NCBI GenBank assembly: GCA_016933955.1
Contig: JAFGTT010000038.1
Location: 82,971 to 146,970 of the forward strand
Direction: 5' to 3'
Length of the DNA stretch: 64,000 bases
Origin: Candidatus Zixiibacteriota bacterium
GTDB taxonomy: Bacteria; Zixibacteria; MSB-5A5; GN15; PGXB01
Shown one piece after another: positions 27,384 to 36,558 of this stretch (the first letter of the stretch is position 1; each line of letters begins with the position of its first letter). Both the position numbers and the translations under genes were made by a program. The notes beneath the pieces are model-generated. The model was not told the DNA's origin. It was given only the letters and a program-made list of their open reading frames with translations, and ran no database searches.

Positions 27384-27464
27384 GGGTAATTAAATTAAAG
27401 TCAAAAGAAACACCTTCCGTCCGGCAAAGTCAAACGCTTTTTAGTCCTTTGCAAGTGACCCGTT

Positions 27465-28478
27465 TTATTTCATCAGCATAGCTATGGCGGTAACATCGAC
27501 AATATCCCTTGCCGAACACCCGCGTGACAGATCGTTCATCGGCAACCGCAGACCCTGGACAATCGGTCCGGTGGCACTGGCTTTGGCCAATCTCTGGGTC
27601 AATTTATAGGCAATATTGCCGGCATCGAGATCGGGGAAAATCAAAACATTGGCGTCCCCCTGGATCACCGATCCGGGCGCCTTTTTCACCGCCACCTCGG
27701 GAACAATGGCGGCATCAACCTGAAGTTCTCCATCGACTTTCAGCTCCGGATGCTCTTTTTTAATAATGGCCAGAGCCTTCAGGACTTTGTCCACATCAGG
27801 GTGGCTGGCCGAGCCCTTGGTTGAAAACGACAGCATGGCCACTTTCGGTTCCTCGCCGACAAGGTTTTTCATCGTTCTGGCGGTCGATACGGCTATCGAG
27901 GCCAGCTGTTCGGCATTGGGATTAGGCACCACGGCTCCATCGGCATAGAGAAACACCTTGTTAACCTGGCCGCGATACTCGGGAACGGTCATCATAAAGG
28001 CCCCCGACACGGTTTTTATTCCCGGAGCCAGACCGATTACCTGGATAGCGGCCCGCATCACATCGCCGGTGGTATTTACGGCCCCGCAGACACAGCCATC
28101 AGCCAGATTCTTGTGCACCATCATAGCACCAAAATGGAGAACCTGTTTCATGGCCTCGGAGGCCTGGTCTTTGGTGATTCCTTTATGCTGGCGGAGTTTG
28201 AAAAACTCCTCGGTGAAACCATCATGCAGATCGGAATCGGCTGGATCAATTACCGTGACTGAACCGAGATTCAAACCATGCTCTTTGGCCAGCTTCCCGA
28301 TTTCGTTTTTATCGCCAAGAATGATAACGCCCGCGATTTTCTCATCAATAATTTCTTTCGCGGCCAGGATGGTTCGCGCATCGGTTCCTTCGGGCAAAAC
28401 CACCTTTCTGTTCTTGGCATGGGCCTTGGCCCGGATGGAATCCAGGATGTTGATGGCTTTTTCTTTTTTATCAGACAT
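27465..28478 (-). CDS. pta: Phosphate acetyltransferase
   Basis: 337 residues, the length of the short stand-alone type. Interconverts acetyl-CoA and acetyl phosphate. [15 protein letters not shown] at the N-terminus, [66 protein letters not shown] and [17 protein letters not shown] are conserved blocks of the family. GAGGAG lies 9 nt before the ATG. No acetate kinase gene is near. A second Pta-like module is fused to malic enzyme at 58294 in this window; this copy is the likelier enzyme. Confidence 0.96.
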   Translation of the reverse strand: MSDKKEKAINILDSIRAKAHAKNRKVVLPEGTDARTILAAKEIIDEKIAGVIILGDKNEIGKLAKEHGLNLGSVTVIDPADSDLHDGFTEEFFKLRQHKGITKDQASEAMKQVLHFGAMMVHKNLADGCVCGAVNTTGDVMRAAIQVIGLAPGIKTVSGAFMMTVPEYRGQVNKVFLYADGAVVPNPNAEQLASIAVSTARTMKNLVGEEPKVAMLSFSTKGSASHPDVDKVLKALAIIKKEHPELKVDGELQVDAAIVPEVAVKKAPGSVIQGDANVLIFPDLDAGNIAYKLTQRLAKASATGPIVQGLRLPMNDLSRGCSARDIVDVTAIAMLMK

Positions 28479-28524
28479 TGTATCTTACTCCTCAATAGTG
28501 TATATACGGGACCGGGTATATGGG

Positions 28525-29632
28525 TTAATTTTCGTTAAAATCGGGATTGGACAGGTACGCTTCGATAAATTTATCAATATGGCCATCCATTACCGCCTGG
28601 ATATTCGAAGTTTCCACCTCGGTTCGATGGTCTTTCACCAGGTTGTAGGGATGGAAAACATAACTGCGTATCTGGCTACCCCATTCTATTTTCTTTTTGG
28701 ATTTTTCCATGGCCTCCTGTTTTTTTCGCTGTTCCTCCAGTTCCATCTGGTAGAGTCGGGAGCGCAACATTTTCATGGCCGTCGATCGATTTTTAAGCTG
28801 GCTTCGTTCATTCTGGCACTGAACCACAATTCCGGTCGGAATATGGGTAATGCGGACGGCCGACGAGGTCTTATTAACGTGCTGGCCTCCGGCTCCGGAG
28901 GAGCGGTAGGTGTCCACCCGCAAATCATCATCCTTAATATCGATTTCGATTGAATCATCGACCTCAGGATAAACATAAATCGAAACGAAGGAAGTGTGAC
29001 GGCGGCTGTTAGCATCGAAAGGAGAAATTCTAACCAGGCGATGTACCCCCGATTCAGCTTTGAGAAAACCGTAAGCGTATTCCCCCTCGATTTCCATGGT
29101 GGCTGATTTTAATCCGGCCTCTTCACCGGCTATATAATCCAGCAAAGTGACTTTAAAACCCTTGATTTCGCACCATCGGTTGTACATACGAAAAAGCATA
29201 TCAGCCCAATCCTGCGATTCGGTTCCGCCGGCACCGGGATGGATGGTGAGAATGGCATTGCTGGCATCATCGCGGCCGGAGAGTAACGTAAGAAATTCGA
29301 ACTCCTTGACGTTTTCAGCCAATTGTTCGAGAGAATCATTTATTTCATCGATCTCCGAACTGCTGCTACTGTCTTCAGACAATATCAGCAATTCCTCCAG
29401 ATCGGCCAGTTCGGTACTCAGCCGATCAATTTTATCGATCCATCGTTTATGTTCTGAAATTTCTTTTAAAACCGTCTGAGCCGACTGATTGTCATTCCAG
29501 AAATCTGGTGAAGTTGTTTTTTGCTCCAAATTGTTAATTTTTTCACGACGTCCCTCGATGTCAAAGAAACCTCCTGAGTTTGGAAAGTCGTGTGCTTAAG
29601 TCACTTATATATTCCCTGGAATCTGTGATCAT
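28525..29632 (-). CDS. prfB: Peptide chain release factor 2, made by programmed +1 frameshift
   Basis: Recognises UGA and UAA. Two frames are joined: 23 codons from the ATG at 29632 (MITDSREYISDL...) to an in-frame TGA at 29561-29563, then, after a +1 shift, DIEGRREKINNLEQK onward to 28525, giving 368 residues. The main part has the SPF tripeptide (VRISPFDANSRRH) that defines RF2 specificity and the GGQ loop (SSGAGGQHVNKTSSAVR) for peptidyl-tRNA hydrolysis. GAGG lies 8 nt before the ATG. Reading only the long frame gives a false TTG start and a shortened N-terminus. Regulation is autogenous: low RF2 lets the ribosome shift at the TGA. Confidence 0.96.
29560..29575 (-). promoter_or_regulatory. 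prfB programmed +1 frameshift site
   Basis: Read on the minus strand: AGGAGG TTT CTT TGA C. This is the classic arrangement of an internal Shine-Dalgarno-like AGGAGG, three bases, then the CTT slippery codon followed by a UGA stop and a C. E. coli has AGGGGG TAT CTT TGA C with identical spacing. Confidence 0.95.
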
Positions 29633-29792
29633 ATCCTTAACCTCGCAAAATATTATATATATCTATTTTTTTAAATGTCAATTCATATCATATTTTTAAT
29701 TTTCCCGAATTATGATTTTTATCCGGTTCCGTTCGTATTTTATGTTTTAACCGGATATCCGGCGGGAAACCCGATTGGATGGCAACAATTAA

Positions 29793-29820
29793 TTGACAAG
29801 CAAGCTTTTATGGATATTTT
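29793..29820 (+). promoter_or_regulatory. Promoter of the metallo-hydrolase gene cluster
   Basis: TTGACA, a 16-nt spacer and TATTTT, about 25-35 bp before the start of the MBL-fold gene, in the divergent gap with prfB. Confidence 0.65.
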
Positions 29821-29855
29821 AAAGCATAAATTCCAATATCAATATGGTAAAAAGA

Positions 29856-30491
29856 ATGAAAATTGAAACCATTTCCGTAAGTTCTTTTGAAACCAACTGT
29901 TATCTGGCCTGGGCAGTCGATAATCGGGCTTGTGCCGTGATCGATCCGGGGGATGAAGATGAACGGATTATCGAACGAATCGATCAGCTTGGTCTTGAAC
30001 CAGGCGCCATTTTGTTGACCCATGGGCATGCCGATCATATCGGGGCGGTTGGCCCGATTAAAGATAAATATGGAATACCGCTTTATATCGGGTGTGGTGA
30101 CGAGTCGATGCTATTGTCACCTTCGGCCAATATCTCAGCTTATTTCGGTCACCAGATTATTTGCCCGGCGGCCGATGAGATTGTCGGTGATGGAGATGTT
30201 TTTAAGATCGGATCCATGAGTTTCACGGTGATAGCCGCACCCGGCCATTCGCCCGGAGGAATCTGTTATTTCATCGATAAATATTTGTTTTGCGGGGACA
30301 CGCTTTTCCGCGGTTCGATCGGTCGAACCGATCTTCCGGGCGGGGATTATTCACAACTGATTGAGTCCATTGACCGCAATATCCTGACGCTACCTGATGA
30401 AGTTATTTGCTTTCCGGGTCATGGTCCGGCAACTACCGTCGGTGAGGAACGGAAAGGCAACCCATTTTTAACCGGCAGACGATTTGTTTGA
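29856..30491 (+). CDS. MBL-fold metallo-hydrolase (glyoxalase II-like)
   Basis: About 211 residues. THGHADHIGAVG holds the HxHxDH metal motif; APGHSPGG, FCGDTLF and FPGHGPATT supply the remaining His and Asp ligands of the dinuclear site. Fits the small hydroxyacylglutathione-hydrolase-like group of thioester hydrolases; the substrate is not determinable. The start MKIETISVSSFETNCY was preferred; an in-frame ATG four codons upstream (29844) is equally possible as neither has a clear Shine-Dalgarno. First gene of a plus-strand run. Confidence 0.9.
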   Translation: MKIETISVSSFETNCYLAWAVDNRACAVIDPGDEDERIIERIDQLGLEPGAILLTHGHADHIGAVGPIKDKYGIPLYIGCGDESMLLSPSANISAYFGHQIICPAADEIVGDGDVFKIGSMSFTVIAAPGHSPGGICYFIDKYLFCGDTLFRGSIGRTDLPGGDYSQLIESIDRNILTLPDEVICFPGHGPATTVGEERKGNPFLTGRRFV

Positions 30492-30505
30492 CAGAGGAGT
30501 CTATT

Positions 30506-31327
30506 ATGCATAAAGATCATTATGCCCTGGCCGATTATCATGTCCATCCCGATTTTTCCTTCGATGCCCAGGGAACGCTGGCTGAGCATTGTGAGGCGGC
30601 CCGCAAGCGGGGAATTGCGGAAATATGTTTTACTTCACATTATGATACCAATCCGGTTCTTTCCGAAAAAACCAGGCAGATTAGAGTCGCCGGTGAAATG
30701 TTGCCGACCACGGTGGAGAATTTCCGTCATTACGTAGAGGCTGTCGCCCACATCGGGGCAGAATCACCAATGGTGATCAAATGCGGGGTCGAAGCCGGCT
30801 ATTATCCGGGCTGTGAGGAGGAAATATCCAGATTATTCAAGACCTATCGATTCGATTATAAACTGGGTGCGGTTCATGAGGTTGGGGATTTTAATATTTG
30901 TAATCCCAATCACTTCGAGGATGGTCATAAGGAATTGCCGCTAGGCAGTCTGCTGGATCGTTATTTTGAGGTTGTTGATCGGGCGGTGGAAAGCCGTTTA
31001 TTCGATGTTATCGCCCACCTCGATATGTATAAATGGTATGGGTTGAAATATTACGGGGAAGATTTATTGACGGCTCATCGCGGGCGAATCGAACCAATCC
31101 TGGAAAAAATGGCCGATTATAACATCGGGATCGAGATCAACACAGCGGCTGTTCGTAAGGGACACAAAGAGTACTATCCCTCAATGGATATCGTCAACTT
31201 GGCCCGAGCGGCGGGAGTAAGGATCGCCGCGATCGGATCCGATGCCCATAAGCCGGACGAGATCGGTTATGATTTTGATGGAGCAATGGCAATCGCCTAT
31301 GAGTTGTTTCCCTATTGCAACGAATAG
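30506..31327 (+). CDS. PHP-domain phosphatase, histidinol-phosphatase (HisK) type
   Basis: 273 residues from the ATG at 30506, chosen because AGAGGAG lies 6 nt upstream; an upstream TTG is less likely. ADYHVHPDFSFDAQG gives the HxH metal motif near the N-terminus, with CFTSHYDT, KCGVEAGYYPG, VIAHLDMYKWYG and IGSDAHKPDEIG supplying the other ligands of the trinuclear PHP centre. Closest in layout to HisK-type histidinol phosphatases of histidine synthesis. No other his genes are present here, so the exact substrate is uncertain. Confidence 0.85.
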   Translation: MHKDHYALADYHVHPDFSFDAQGTLAEHCEAARKRGIAEICFTSHYDTNPVLSEKTRQIRVAGEMLPTTVENFRHYVEAVAHIGAESPMVIKCGVEAGYYPGCEEEISRLFKTYRFDYKLGAVHEVGDFNICNPNHFEDGHKELPLGSLLDRYFEVVDRAVESRLFDVIAHLDMYKWYGLKYYGEDLLTAHRGRIEPILEKMADYNIGIEINTAAVRKGHKEYYPSMDIVNLARAAGVRIAAIGSDAHKPDEIGYDFDGAMAIAYELFPYCNE

Positions 31328-31341
31328 GCCGGGGAAGGCCG

Positions 31342-31941
31342 ATGGCGGGTAAAACATTCCGGCTGAAAAGAGGTTTCTATCTAAGACCGACGCTCGAGGT
31401 CGCCCGCGATTTGATCGGCAAGGAACTGGTGTTTGAAAACGGCGGAAAACGCCTTGCGGCCCGACTGATGGAAGTCGAAGCATATATCGGCGAGGATGAT
31501 CCGGCTTGCCATGCGGCGGTGGGACCGACAGATCGTAACCGGGTGATGTACGGCCGGGGAGGATTCAGCTATATTTATTTCATCTACGGGATGTATTATT
31601 GTCTCAATGTCGTAACTGAAAAAGCCGGTTTCCCGGCCGCGGTTTTGATACGGGGTGCGGTGCCGCTTGAGGGAATTGAAATTATGAAATCACATTTCGA
31701 CCAGCCTTGCTCAGGCCGGTTGACCGATGGCCCCGGCAAGCTATGCCGAGCTTTCGGACTGACGCGCGAGCATAACGGTTTGGATCTGGTCAACGGCCCG
31801 CTGTACCTGATCGACAGCGGTTATGAACCTTCCGGAATAGAACATTCGGGACGTATTGGAATAAAAAAAGGAACCGGGAGACTCTGGCGGTTTTTTGAAC
31901 CTTCGGATCATATTTCGGTTAAACGGGTAAAGACGGTTTAA
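31342..31941 (+). CDS. 3-methyladenine DNA glycosylase (AAG/MPG family)
   Basis: 199 residues. Removes alkylated purines in base-excision repair. FYLRPTLEVARDLIGKELV, ARLMEVEAYIGEDDPACHA (with the catalytic Glu), YGMYYCLNVVTEKAGFPAAVLIRGAVP and TDGPGKLCRAFGLTREHNG are all family blocks. The ATG at 31342 with GGGGAAGG just upstream was preferred to a TTG nine codons earlier that overlaps the previous gene. Ends with an 88-bp gap before the protease gene. Confidence 0.94.
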   Translation: MAGKTFRLKRGFYLRPTLEVARDLIGKELVFENGGKRLAARLMEVEAYIGEDDPACHAAVGPTDRNRVMYGRGGFSYIYFIYGMYYCLNVVTEKAGFPAAVLIRGAVPLEGIEIMKSHFDQPCSGRLTDGPGKLCRAFGLTREHNGLDLVNGPLYLIDSGYEPSGIEHSGRIGIKKGTGRLWRFFEPSDHISVKRVKTV

Positions 31942-32029
31942 TTACGGTAATTCAGGGAGCAGGGAAATATGCCCGGGAAAATAAGATTTTATGACGTTAT
32001 TTATGCATGATTAAGAAAGGATTTTAAAA

Positions 32030-32656
32030 TTGTTCGGTTCCGATTTTTTTCGCATGGCTCTGCTGGCCGCCCCGGTGATTTTCTTCTCACTGACGGTGCA
32101 TGAGTTTTTCCATGCTTATCTGGCCTACCGTTTCGGGGATACCACGGCTAAAGATATGGGGCGACTGACACTCAATCCTCTGGCCCATCTGGATTTATTC
32201 GGGACCCTGATGATATTTATCTCGCAGTTTCATTTCGGCTGGGCCAAACCGGTACCGGTCAATCCTTTTAATCTACGCAATCCCCGCCAAGCCGATTTCT
32301 GGATTTCAGCGGCGGGACCGCTTTCAAATATGGGGCTGGGATTAATATTCGGTTTGTTATATCGATTGACATCATCAGGTATGCTTATTCAGTCGACGGC
32401 ATTGAACACGGTTATGTTTTACGGGGTACAAATTAATGTTGCGCTGGCCTTCTTCAATTTGATCCCTTTGTTTCCTCTCGATGGTTCCCATATTCTGTCA
32501 TCGGTACTTCCGGCCCGCTACGAACCGCAACTGGAGAGTTTTCAAAGATTCGGACCATTTATTTTAATTATCCTGATTGTGGCGGGAGCGGTATGGATGG
32601 TTCTGGGACCGTTTGTTCTGTTCTTTGTCGGCCTTTTTACCGGGATAACAATTTGA
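32030..32656 (+). CDS. M50-family site-2 intramembrane metalloprotease
   Basis: 208 residues, small membrane protease with about 5-6 TM helices. LTVHEFFHAYLAYRFGD contains the HExxH zinc motif (His-Glu-Phe-Phe-His), and FFNLIPLFPLDGSHIL gives the third ligand Asp in the NPxPxxPLDG-like motif (here N-LIPLFPLDG). No PDZ or CBS domain, so it is of the minimal class found in many bacteria. TTG start with AAGGA about 8 nt upstream. Its stop overlaps the start of the following lipoprotein gene. Substrate unknown. Confidence 0.92.
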   Translation: MFGSDFFRMALLAAPVIFFSLTVHEFFHAYLAYRFGDTTAKDMGRLTLNPLAHLDLFGTLMIFISQFHFGWAKPVPVNPFNLRNPRQADFWISAAGPLSNMGLGLIFGLLYRLTSSGMLIQSTALNTVMFYGVQINVALAFFNLIPLFPLDGSHILSSVLPARYEPQLESFQRFGPFILIILIVAGAVWMVLGPFVLFFVGLFTGITI

Positions 32657-33357
32657 TTGCCGGAAACTTCAAAGGATTAATACTGATGGTCGGCGGTCTC
32701 GTTATGGGACTGCTTCTAACAGGGTGTTCTCTGGCCAATCGGCAAAAATCCGGAGGCCAGCCGATTGAAACGGAACTGAACCTTCCAGCGGGAAAGGGAG
32801 ATGCTTTCCTGTACGATGCCAGAATTTATCGCGATGGTCGCAAGAATTCGGTCCGCCTCGATGTTTATCGGTATGCCGACAGTCTCAGTGTGTTTGCAAG
32901 AGGCTATCTGGGCAAAGGGGTCCTGAAGGGTTTTATCCGGGGCGATTCGGTGCTAGCCTATTTTCCGACCGAAGATCAGTATTTTTACGGCCGGCTGGCG
33001 GATATTCTGCCCGGCACCTGCGCCGCCGGGACGGAACTGGAAAAACTGCTGGTTGAGTTGTTTTTTCGGACGCCCGATGAAATGCAGTTGAATTTTGAAG
33101 ACCTCTATTTGACAGTCGTGAAAGAATCCCGGAAGGAGAGAATTTACAGATTAACGGCGCGAGGATGCCCCGAGAGTATCGAATTGCACTATGATCTCAA
33201 AGAACATTGTTATCTTCTGGAGAAAATAGAATATTCCAATCCCGATGAGTCTTTGAAATTTATGGCCGAACGCCGCCGCCAGAAACTCAACATCGATCTC
33301 CCGGCCGAGAAGAAATCGGTTTCGATACCGGAAACGGCCACAAGAATTTATCCGTAA
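32653..33357 (+). CDS. Lipoprotein of unknown function (LolB/DUF4292-like fold possible)
   Basis: 234 residues if started at the TTG at 32653, which overlaps the protease TGA and gives a signal peptide with a Lys and the lipobox LLLTGC; an ATG at 32686 with AAGGA upstream would give a charge-free, very short signal. After the Cys, the body alternates strands (ARIYRDGRKNSVRLDVYRYADSLSVFARGYLGK; GDSVLAYFPTEDQYFYG), ending with a basic tail. The layout recalls LolB or DUF4292-type outer-membrane lipoproteins that carry lipids, but that is inference. It is followed by the MsbA-like exporter. Confidence 0.65.
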   Translation: MIAGNFKGLILMVGGLVMGLLLTGCSLANRQKSGGQPIETELNLPAGKGDAFLYDARIYRDGRKNSVRLDVYRYADSLSVFARGYLGKGVLKGFIRGDSVLAYFPTEDQYFYGRLADILPGTCAAGTELEKLLVELFFRTPDEMQLNFEDLYLTVVKESRKERIYRLTARGCPESIELHYDLKEHCYLLEKIEYSNPDESLKFMAERRRQKLNIDLPAEKKSVSIPETATRIYP

Positions 33358-33448
33358 TCATAAGCTCCGGTTGACTTTTTAAATACATTTCACATATTGA
33401 TGGTTTATAGTAATCGGGAATTTATAGTGCTGATTATGATTGAATAAT

Positions 33449-35395
33449 ATGAGTCTGATGAGAAGAACATTCGGATGTCTGAGACCCTATCTGGGTCGTC
33501 TGATTATATCATCAGTCTCGGCGGCCATTCATGCTCTTCTGGCGGGATTGTTTGTCTGGCTGGCCGGTCCGCTTCTGATGACGCTTTTCCAAACCGGAGA
33601 TATAACAACGGTATCGAACCGGACCGAACCGATTGTTAATGTTCAATCATCACCTTCATCACCATCGGATAAATCTTCCGGCGTGGTTAACGACCTCGAG
33701 AAAAAGCTCGATTTCCTGGCTCGAACGAAAAACAGCCTCAAAGAGAAGTTGAATGAGCATGTTTCCGGGGATGATCGGCGGGGAACGCTGGTTAATTTCT
33801 GCATCCTGATAATCATTATTACCATCGCCTCCAATTTTTTCCTGTATATACAGGGTTTTTTCATGGCTTATATCCAGCAATCGGTAATTCGGGATTTCCG
33901 CAACCGGTTGTTCGAGAAATACCAATCGCTGTCACTCAGTTATTTTCATAAGCAGAGGACCGGGCAACTTGTTTCGCGGGTAACCAATGATGTCATTGTC
34001 CTTAATGAGACGGTTGATCTGGGCTTTAACCGCTTGGTGATTGATTCGCTGACGGTTGTTATTTTGACGGCCTTTCTGGTTTTGCTCTCATGGAAATTGA
34101 CTCTCCTGGCCGCCCTGGTTCTGCCTCTGGTTTTCGGATTTATATACTGGATGGGCCGCAAGTTACGCCGGTACTCGGCCCGGTCACAGGAAAAAATGGC
34201 CGATGTCAACTCGGTTTTGGAGGAGACGGTCTCCAATATCAGGATAGTCAAGGCCTATGCCATGGAGCAATTTGAAATCCGGAAGTTTTTCAAAGCCACC
34301 TCGGACTATTTTCGGGCGTTGGTTCGGATGACCCGTATTCGGCATCTGGCTTCGCCGGTCAATGATATTTTGATAGTCGCCGCCGGAATATTGATCCTCC
34401 TTTACGCCGGAAGCAGAATAATCAACGGCGGGGGGGAGATGGATGCCGGAGATTTTATGACTTTTGTCATTGCCATGTTTTCCCTGATAAAACCGGTCAA
34501 GAATCTATTTCAGATACATATCAAACTCCAGGAAGGTATGGCGGCGGCCGAGAGAATATTCGAGGTTGTCGATACGCCGATTCAGGTGCAGGAAAAGCCG
34601 GGAGCCATCGTGAAAACCCGATTTGAATCGGTAATAAAATACGAGAATGTCTCTTTTGCCTATCAAAGCGGCTCTCCGGTCATCTCCAATATTGATCTTG
34701 AGGTCGGCAAAGGCGGGGTGGTTGCCCTGGTGGGACCGTCGGGGGCAGGGAAATCGACCCTGTTCGATTTACTGCCAAGGTTTTATGATCCGACCGAAGG
34801 ACGGATCACGATTGACGGCGTTGATATTCGCGACCTGACTCTGAATTCGCTGAGGGGGATGCTGGGGATTGTCACCCAGGAAACATATTTATTCAATGAC
34901 TCCATACAGAACAATATTGCTTATGGGCTGGAGGATGTTACTTCGGAGCAGATAATCGAGGCGGCGCGGGCGGCCAATGCCCATGATTTCATCAGTGAGT
35001 TCAAACACCGGTATGAGACTCAGGTGGGTAACCGGGGAGTCCGTCTGTCTGGCGGTCAGCGCCAGAGGATTGCGATTGCCCGGGCGTTATTGAAAAATCC
35101 ACAGATTTTGATTTTTGACGAGGCTACCTCGGCGCTCGATACCGAATCGGAGCTTCTGGTACAGGAGGCGATCGAGAGGTTAATGCAGGATCGGACGACG
35201 CTGGTGATTGCCCATCGCCTGTCAACCATTGTCAATGCCGACCGGATTGTGGTTATCGAACGCGGACGGATAATAGAGAGGGGCCGGCACGAGGATCTTA
35301 TCCGAAAGTCGGGTCTGTATCATAGACTTTATATGATGCAGTTTAAAAACGGCCAGGAGGAAACCGGTTCGCCCGGACCGATTACGGCCGGATAG
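33449..35395 (+). CDS. MsbA-like ABC exporter (fused permease and ATPase)
   Basis: About 648 residues. Six-TM exporter domain followed by an ABC domain: Walker A GPSGAGKST (about 428), Q-loop VTQETYLF, signature RLSGGQRQRIAIARALL (about 533), Walker B ILIFDEATSALDTES and the AHRLST H-loop. Between TM1 and TM2 it has an unusual insertion of about 70 residues (Ser/Pro-rich then coiled: VVNDLEKKLDFLARTKNSL) not found in canonical MsbA. Three glycosyltransferases follow directly, so flipping of a lipid-linked glycan such as lipid A is inferred. The ATG at 33449 is the likely start; a TTG 9 bases upstream is also open. Confidence 0.93.
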   Translation: MSLMRRTFGCLRPYLGRLIISSVSAAIHALLAGLFVWLAGPLLMTLFQTGDITTVSNRTEPIVNVQSSPSSPSDKSSGVVNDLEKKLDFLARTKNSLKEKLNEHVSGDDRRGTLVNFCILIIIITIASNFFLYIQGFFMAYIQQSVIRDFRNRLFEKYQSLSLSYFHKQRTGQLVSRVTNDVIVLNETVDLGFNRLVIDSLTVVILTAFLVLLSWKLTLLAALVLPLVFGFIYWMGRKLRRYSARSQEKMADVNSVLEETVSNIRIVKAYAMEQFEIRKFFKATSDYFRALVRMTRIRHLASPVNDILIVAAGILILLYAGSRIINGGGEMDAGDFMTFVIAMFSLIKPVKNLFQIHIKLQEGMAAAERIFEVVDTPIQVQEKPGAIVKTRFESVIKYENVSFAYQSGSPVISNIDLEVGKGGVVALVGPSGAGKSTLFDLLPRFYDPTEGRITIDGVDIRDLTLNSLRGMLGIVTQETYLFNDSIQNNIAYGLEDVTSEQIIEAARAANAHDFISEFKHRYETQVGNRGVRLSGGQRQRIAIARALLKNPQILIFDEATSALDTESELLVQEAIERLMQDRTTLVIAHRLSTIVNADRIVVIERGRIIERGRHEDLIRKSGLYHRLYMMQFKNGQEETGSPGPITAG

Positions 35396-35410
35396 ATTCG
35401 GGATGATGCC

Positions 35411-36547
35411 ATGCCGCCCCGTTATATTAAAAAGATTGAACATGCTTTCAAGAGCCTTCTCAACCTGCCGCTGTGCCTGATACTTGGGAAGGGCGACCCG
35501 TTTCGGATCCCGGTTGATCCAGCCCAAATAAAATCAATTTTGATACTTCGACCCGATAAGCTGGGTGATATGATTGTCACCATTCCGGTGTTTCATGCCA
35601 TCAAGAAGCATTACCCGCACCTTCGAATCGAGGTTATCGCCTCGCCCCGTAATAAGGGCATGATTGAGCATGACCCGCAGGTCGATGAAATACACCTGTA
35701 CACCAAGAATATTTTCAAAGATCTGGCGTTGATAATGAAATTGCGGCGGCGCAGATTTGATATTGTTTATGATCCGATCTGTCACGATTCCACCACCGGG
35801 CTTCTGTTGAGCCGGATAATCGGCCGCGGAGCCGTGCGGGCGGCGGCACGCAAGTTGAAACTGAGGTCATTTTATGATTATTGCCGGCCATATTTGCCGG
35901 ATGGGACCGATCATAATATTGATAACGGTTTTTTGATATTCGAAGTATTCGGGATCAATCCGGATTCGGTGGATCCCTTTTTGCCAATTCATTTGCCGGA
36001 GGAATCGAGGCGAAAGGCGGATCATTTTTGGATGACTCTGCCGGATAATGGCAGTTTTCGGGTCGGGCTGAATATTTCCGCCGGGAGTCGTACGCGGACT
36101 CTGGAAATCGAAAAATATATCGAGATCGTTAATTATCTTCACGTTAATCATCCCAATCTGGAATTCGTGATTTTGTGCGTTATGGCCGACCGTCATAAAG
36201 CCGAAGATCTGATGAGAAATATCCGGGCGGCATCGTACCTGATTCCCGAACACCTCTCTTTACTTGATGTGGCGGCCATCATAAAGCGGCTGGACCTGCT
36301 GATCAGTCCCGACACTTCGATGATACATATTGCCCGGTTGATGAAAATTCCTGTGGTGGGATTGTATTCGGGGCATAAACGGAATTTTCATTTCTGGCGG
36401 CCTTATCGGCAAAAACACGGGGCAGTTGTGGCCGTGAATATTGATAATATTTTTGATATTATGCCGGATCAGGTAGTCTCGGAATTCGAATTGCTTATCG
36501 AGGAAATAGGATATTCCGAGAAATCACCTTCCGGAAAGGACCATTAA
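35411..36547 (+). CDS. Glycosyltransferase family 9 (heptosyltransferase-like)
   Basis: 378 residues. SILILRPDKLGDMIVTIPVFHAIKKHYP is the GT9 N-terminal signature with the conserved Asp of the catalytic region; VGLNISAGSRTRTLEIEKY corresponds to the GT9 NxxxGxxxRxW-like block, and LISPDTSMIHIARLMKIPVVGLYSG is the donor-binding C-terminal motif. Adds heptose or a related sugar to LPS core (inferred from family). Starts 16 bp after the exporter, consistent with an LPS-type operon. Confidence 0.92.
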   Translation: MPPRYIKKIEHAFKSLLNLPLCLILGKGDPFRIPVDPAQIKSILILRPDKLGDMIVTIPVFHAIKKHYPHLRIEVIASPRNKGMIEHDPQVDEIHLYTKNIFKDLALIMKLRRRRFDIVYDPICHDSTTGLLLSRIIGRGAVRAAARKLKLRSFYDYCRPYLPDGTDHNIDNGFLIFEVFGINPDSVDPFLPIHLPEESRRKADHFWMTLPDNGSFRVGLNISAGSRTRTLEIEKYIEIVNYLHVNHPNLEFVILCVMADRHKAEDLMRNIRAASYLIPEHLSLLDVAAIIKRLDLLISPDTSMIHIARLMKIPVVGLYSGHKRNFHFWRPYRQKHGAVVAVNIDNIFDIMPDQVVSEFELLIEEIGYSEKSPSGKDH

Positions 36548-36558
36548 TAGGTGCTTTC

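Noticed and set aside
27958..28953. A 331-codon plus-strand frame opposite pta and prfB
   Set aside because: It lies entirely antisense to well-supported genes, has no Shine-Dalgarno, and its protein has no family features; it is a by-product of their codon use.
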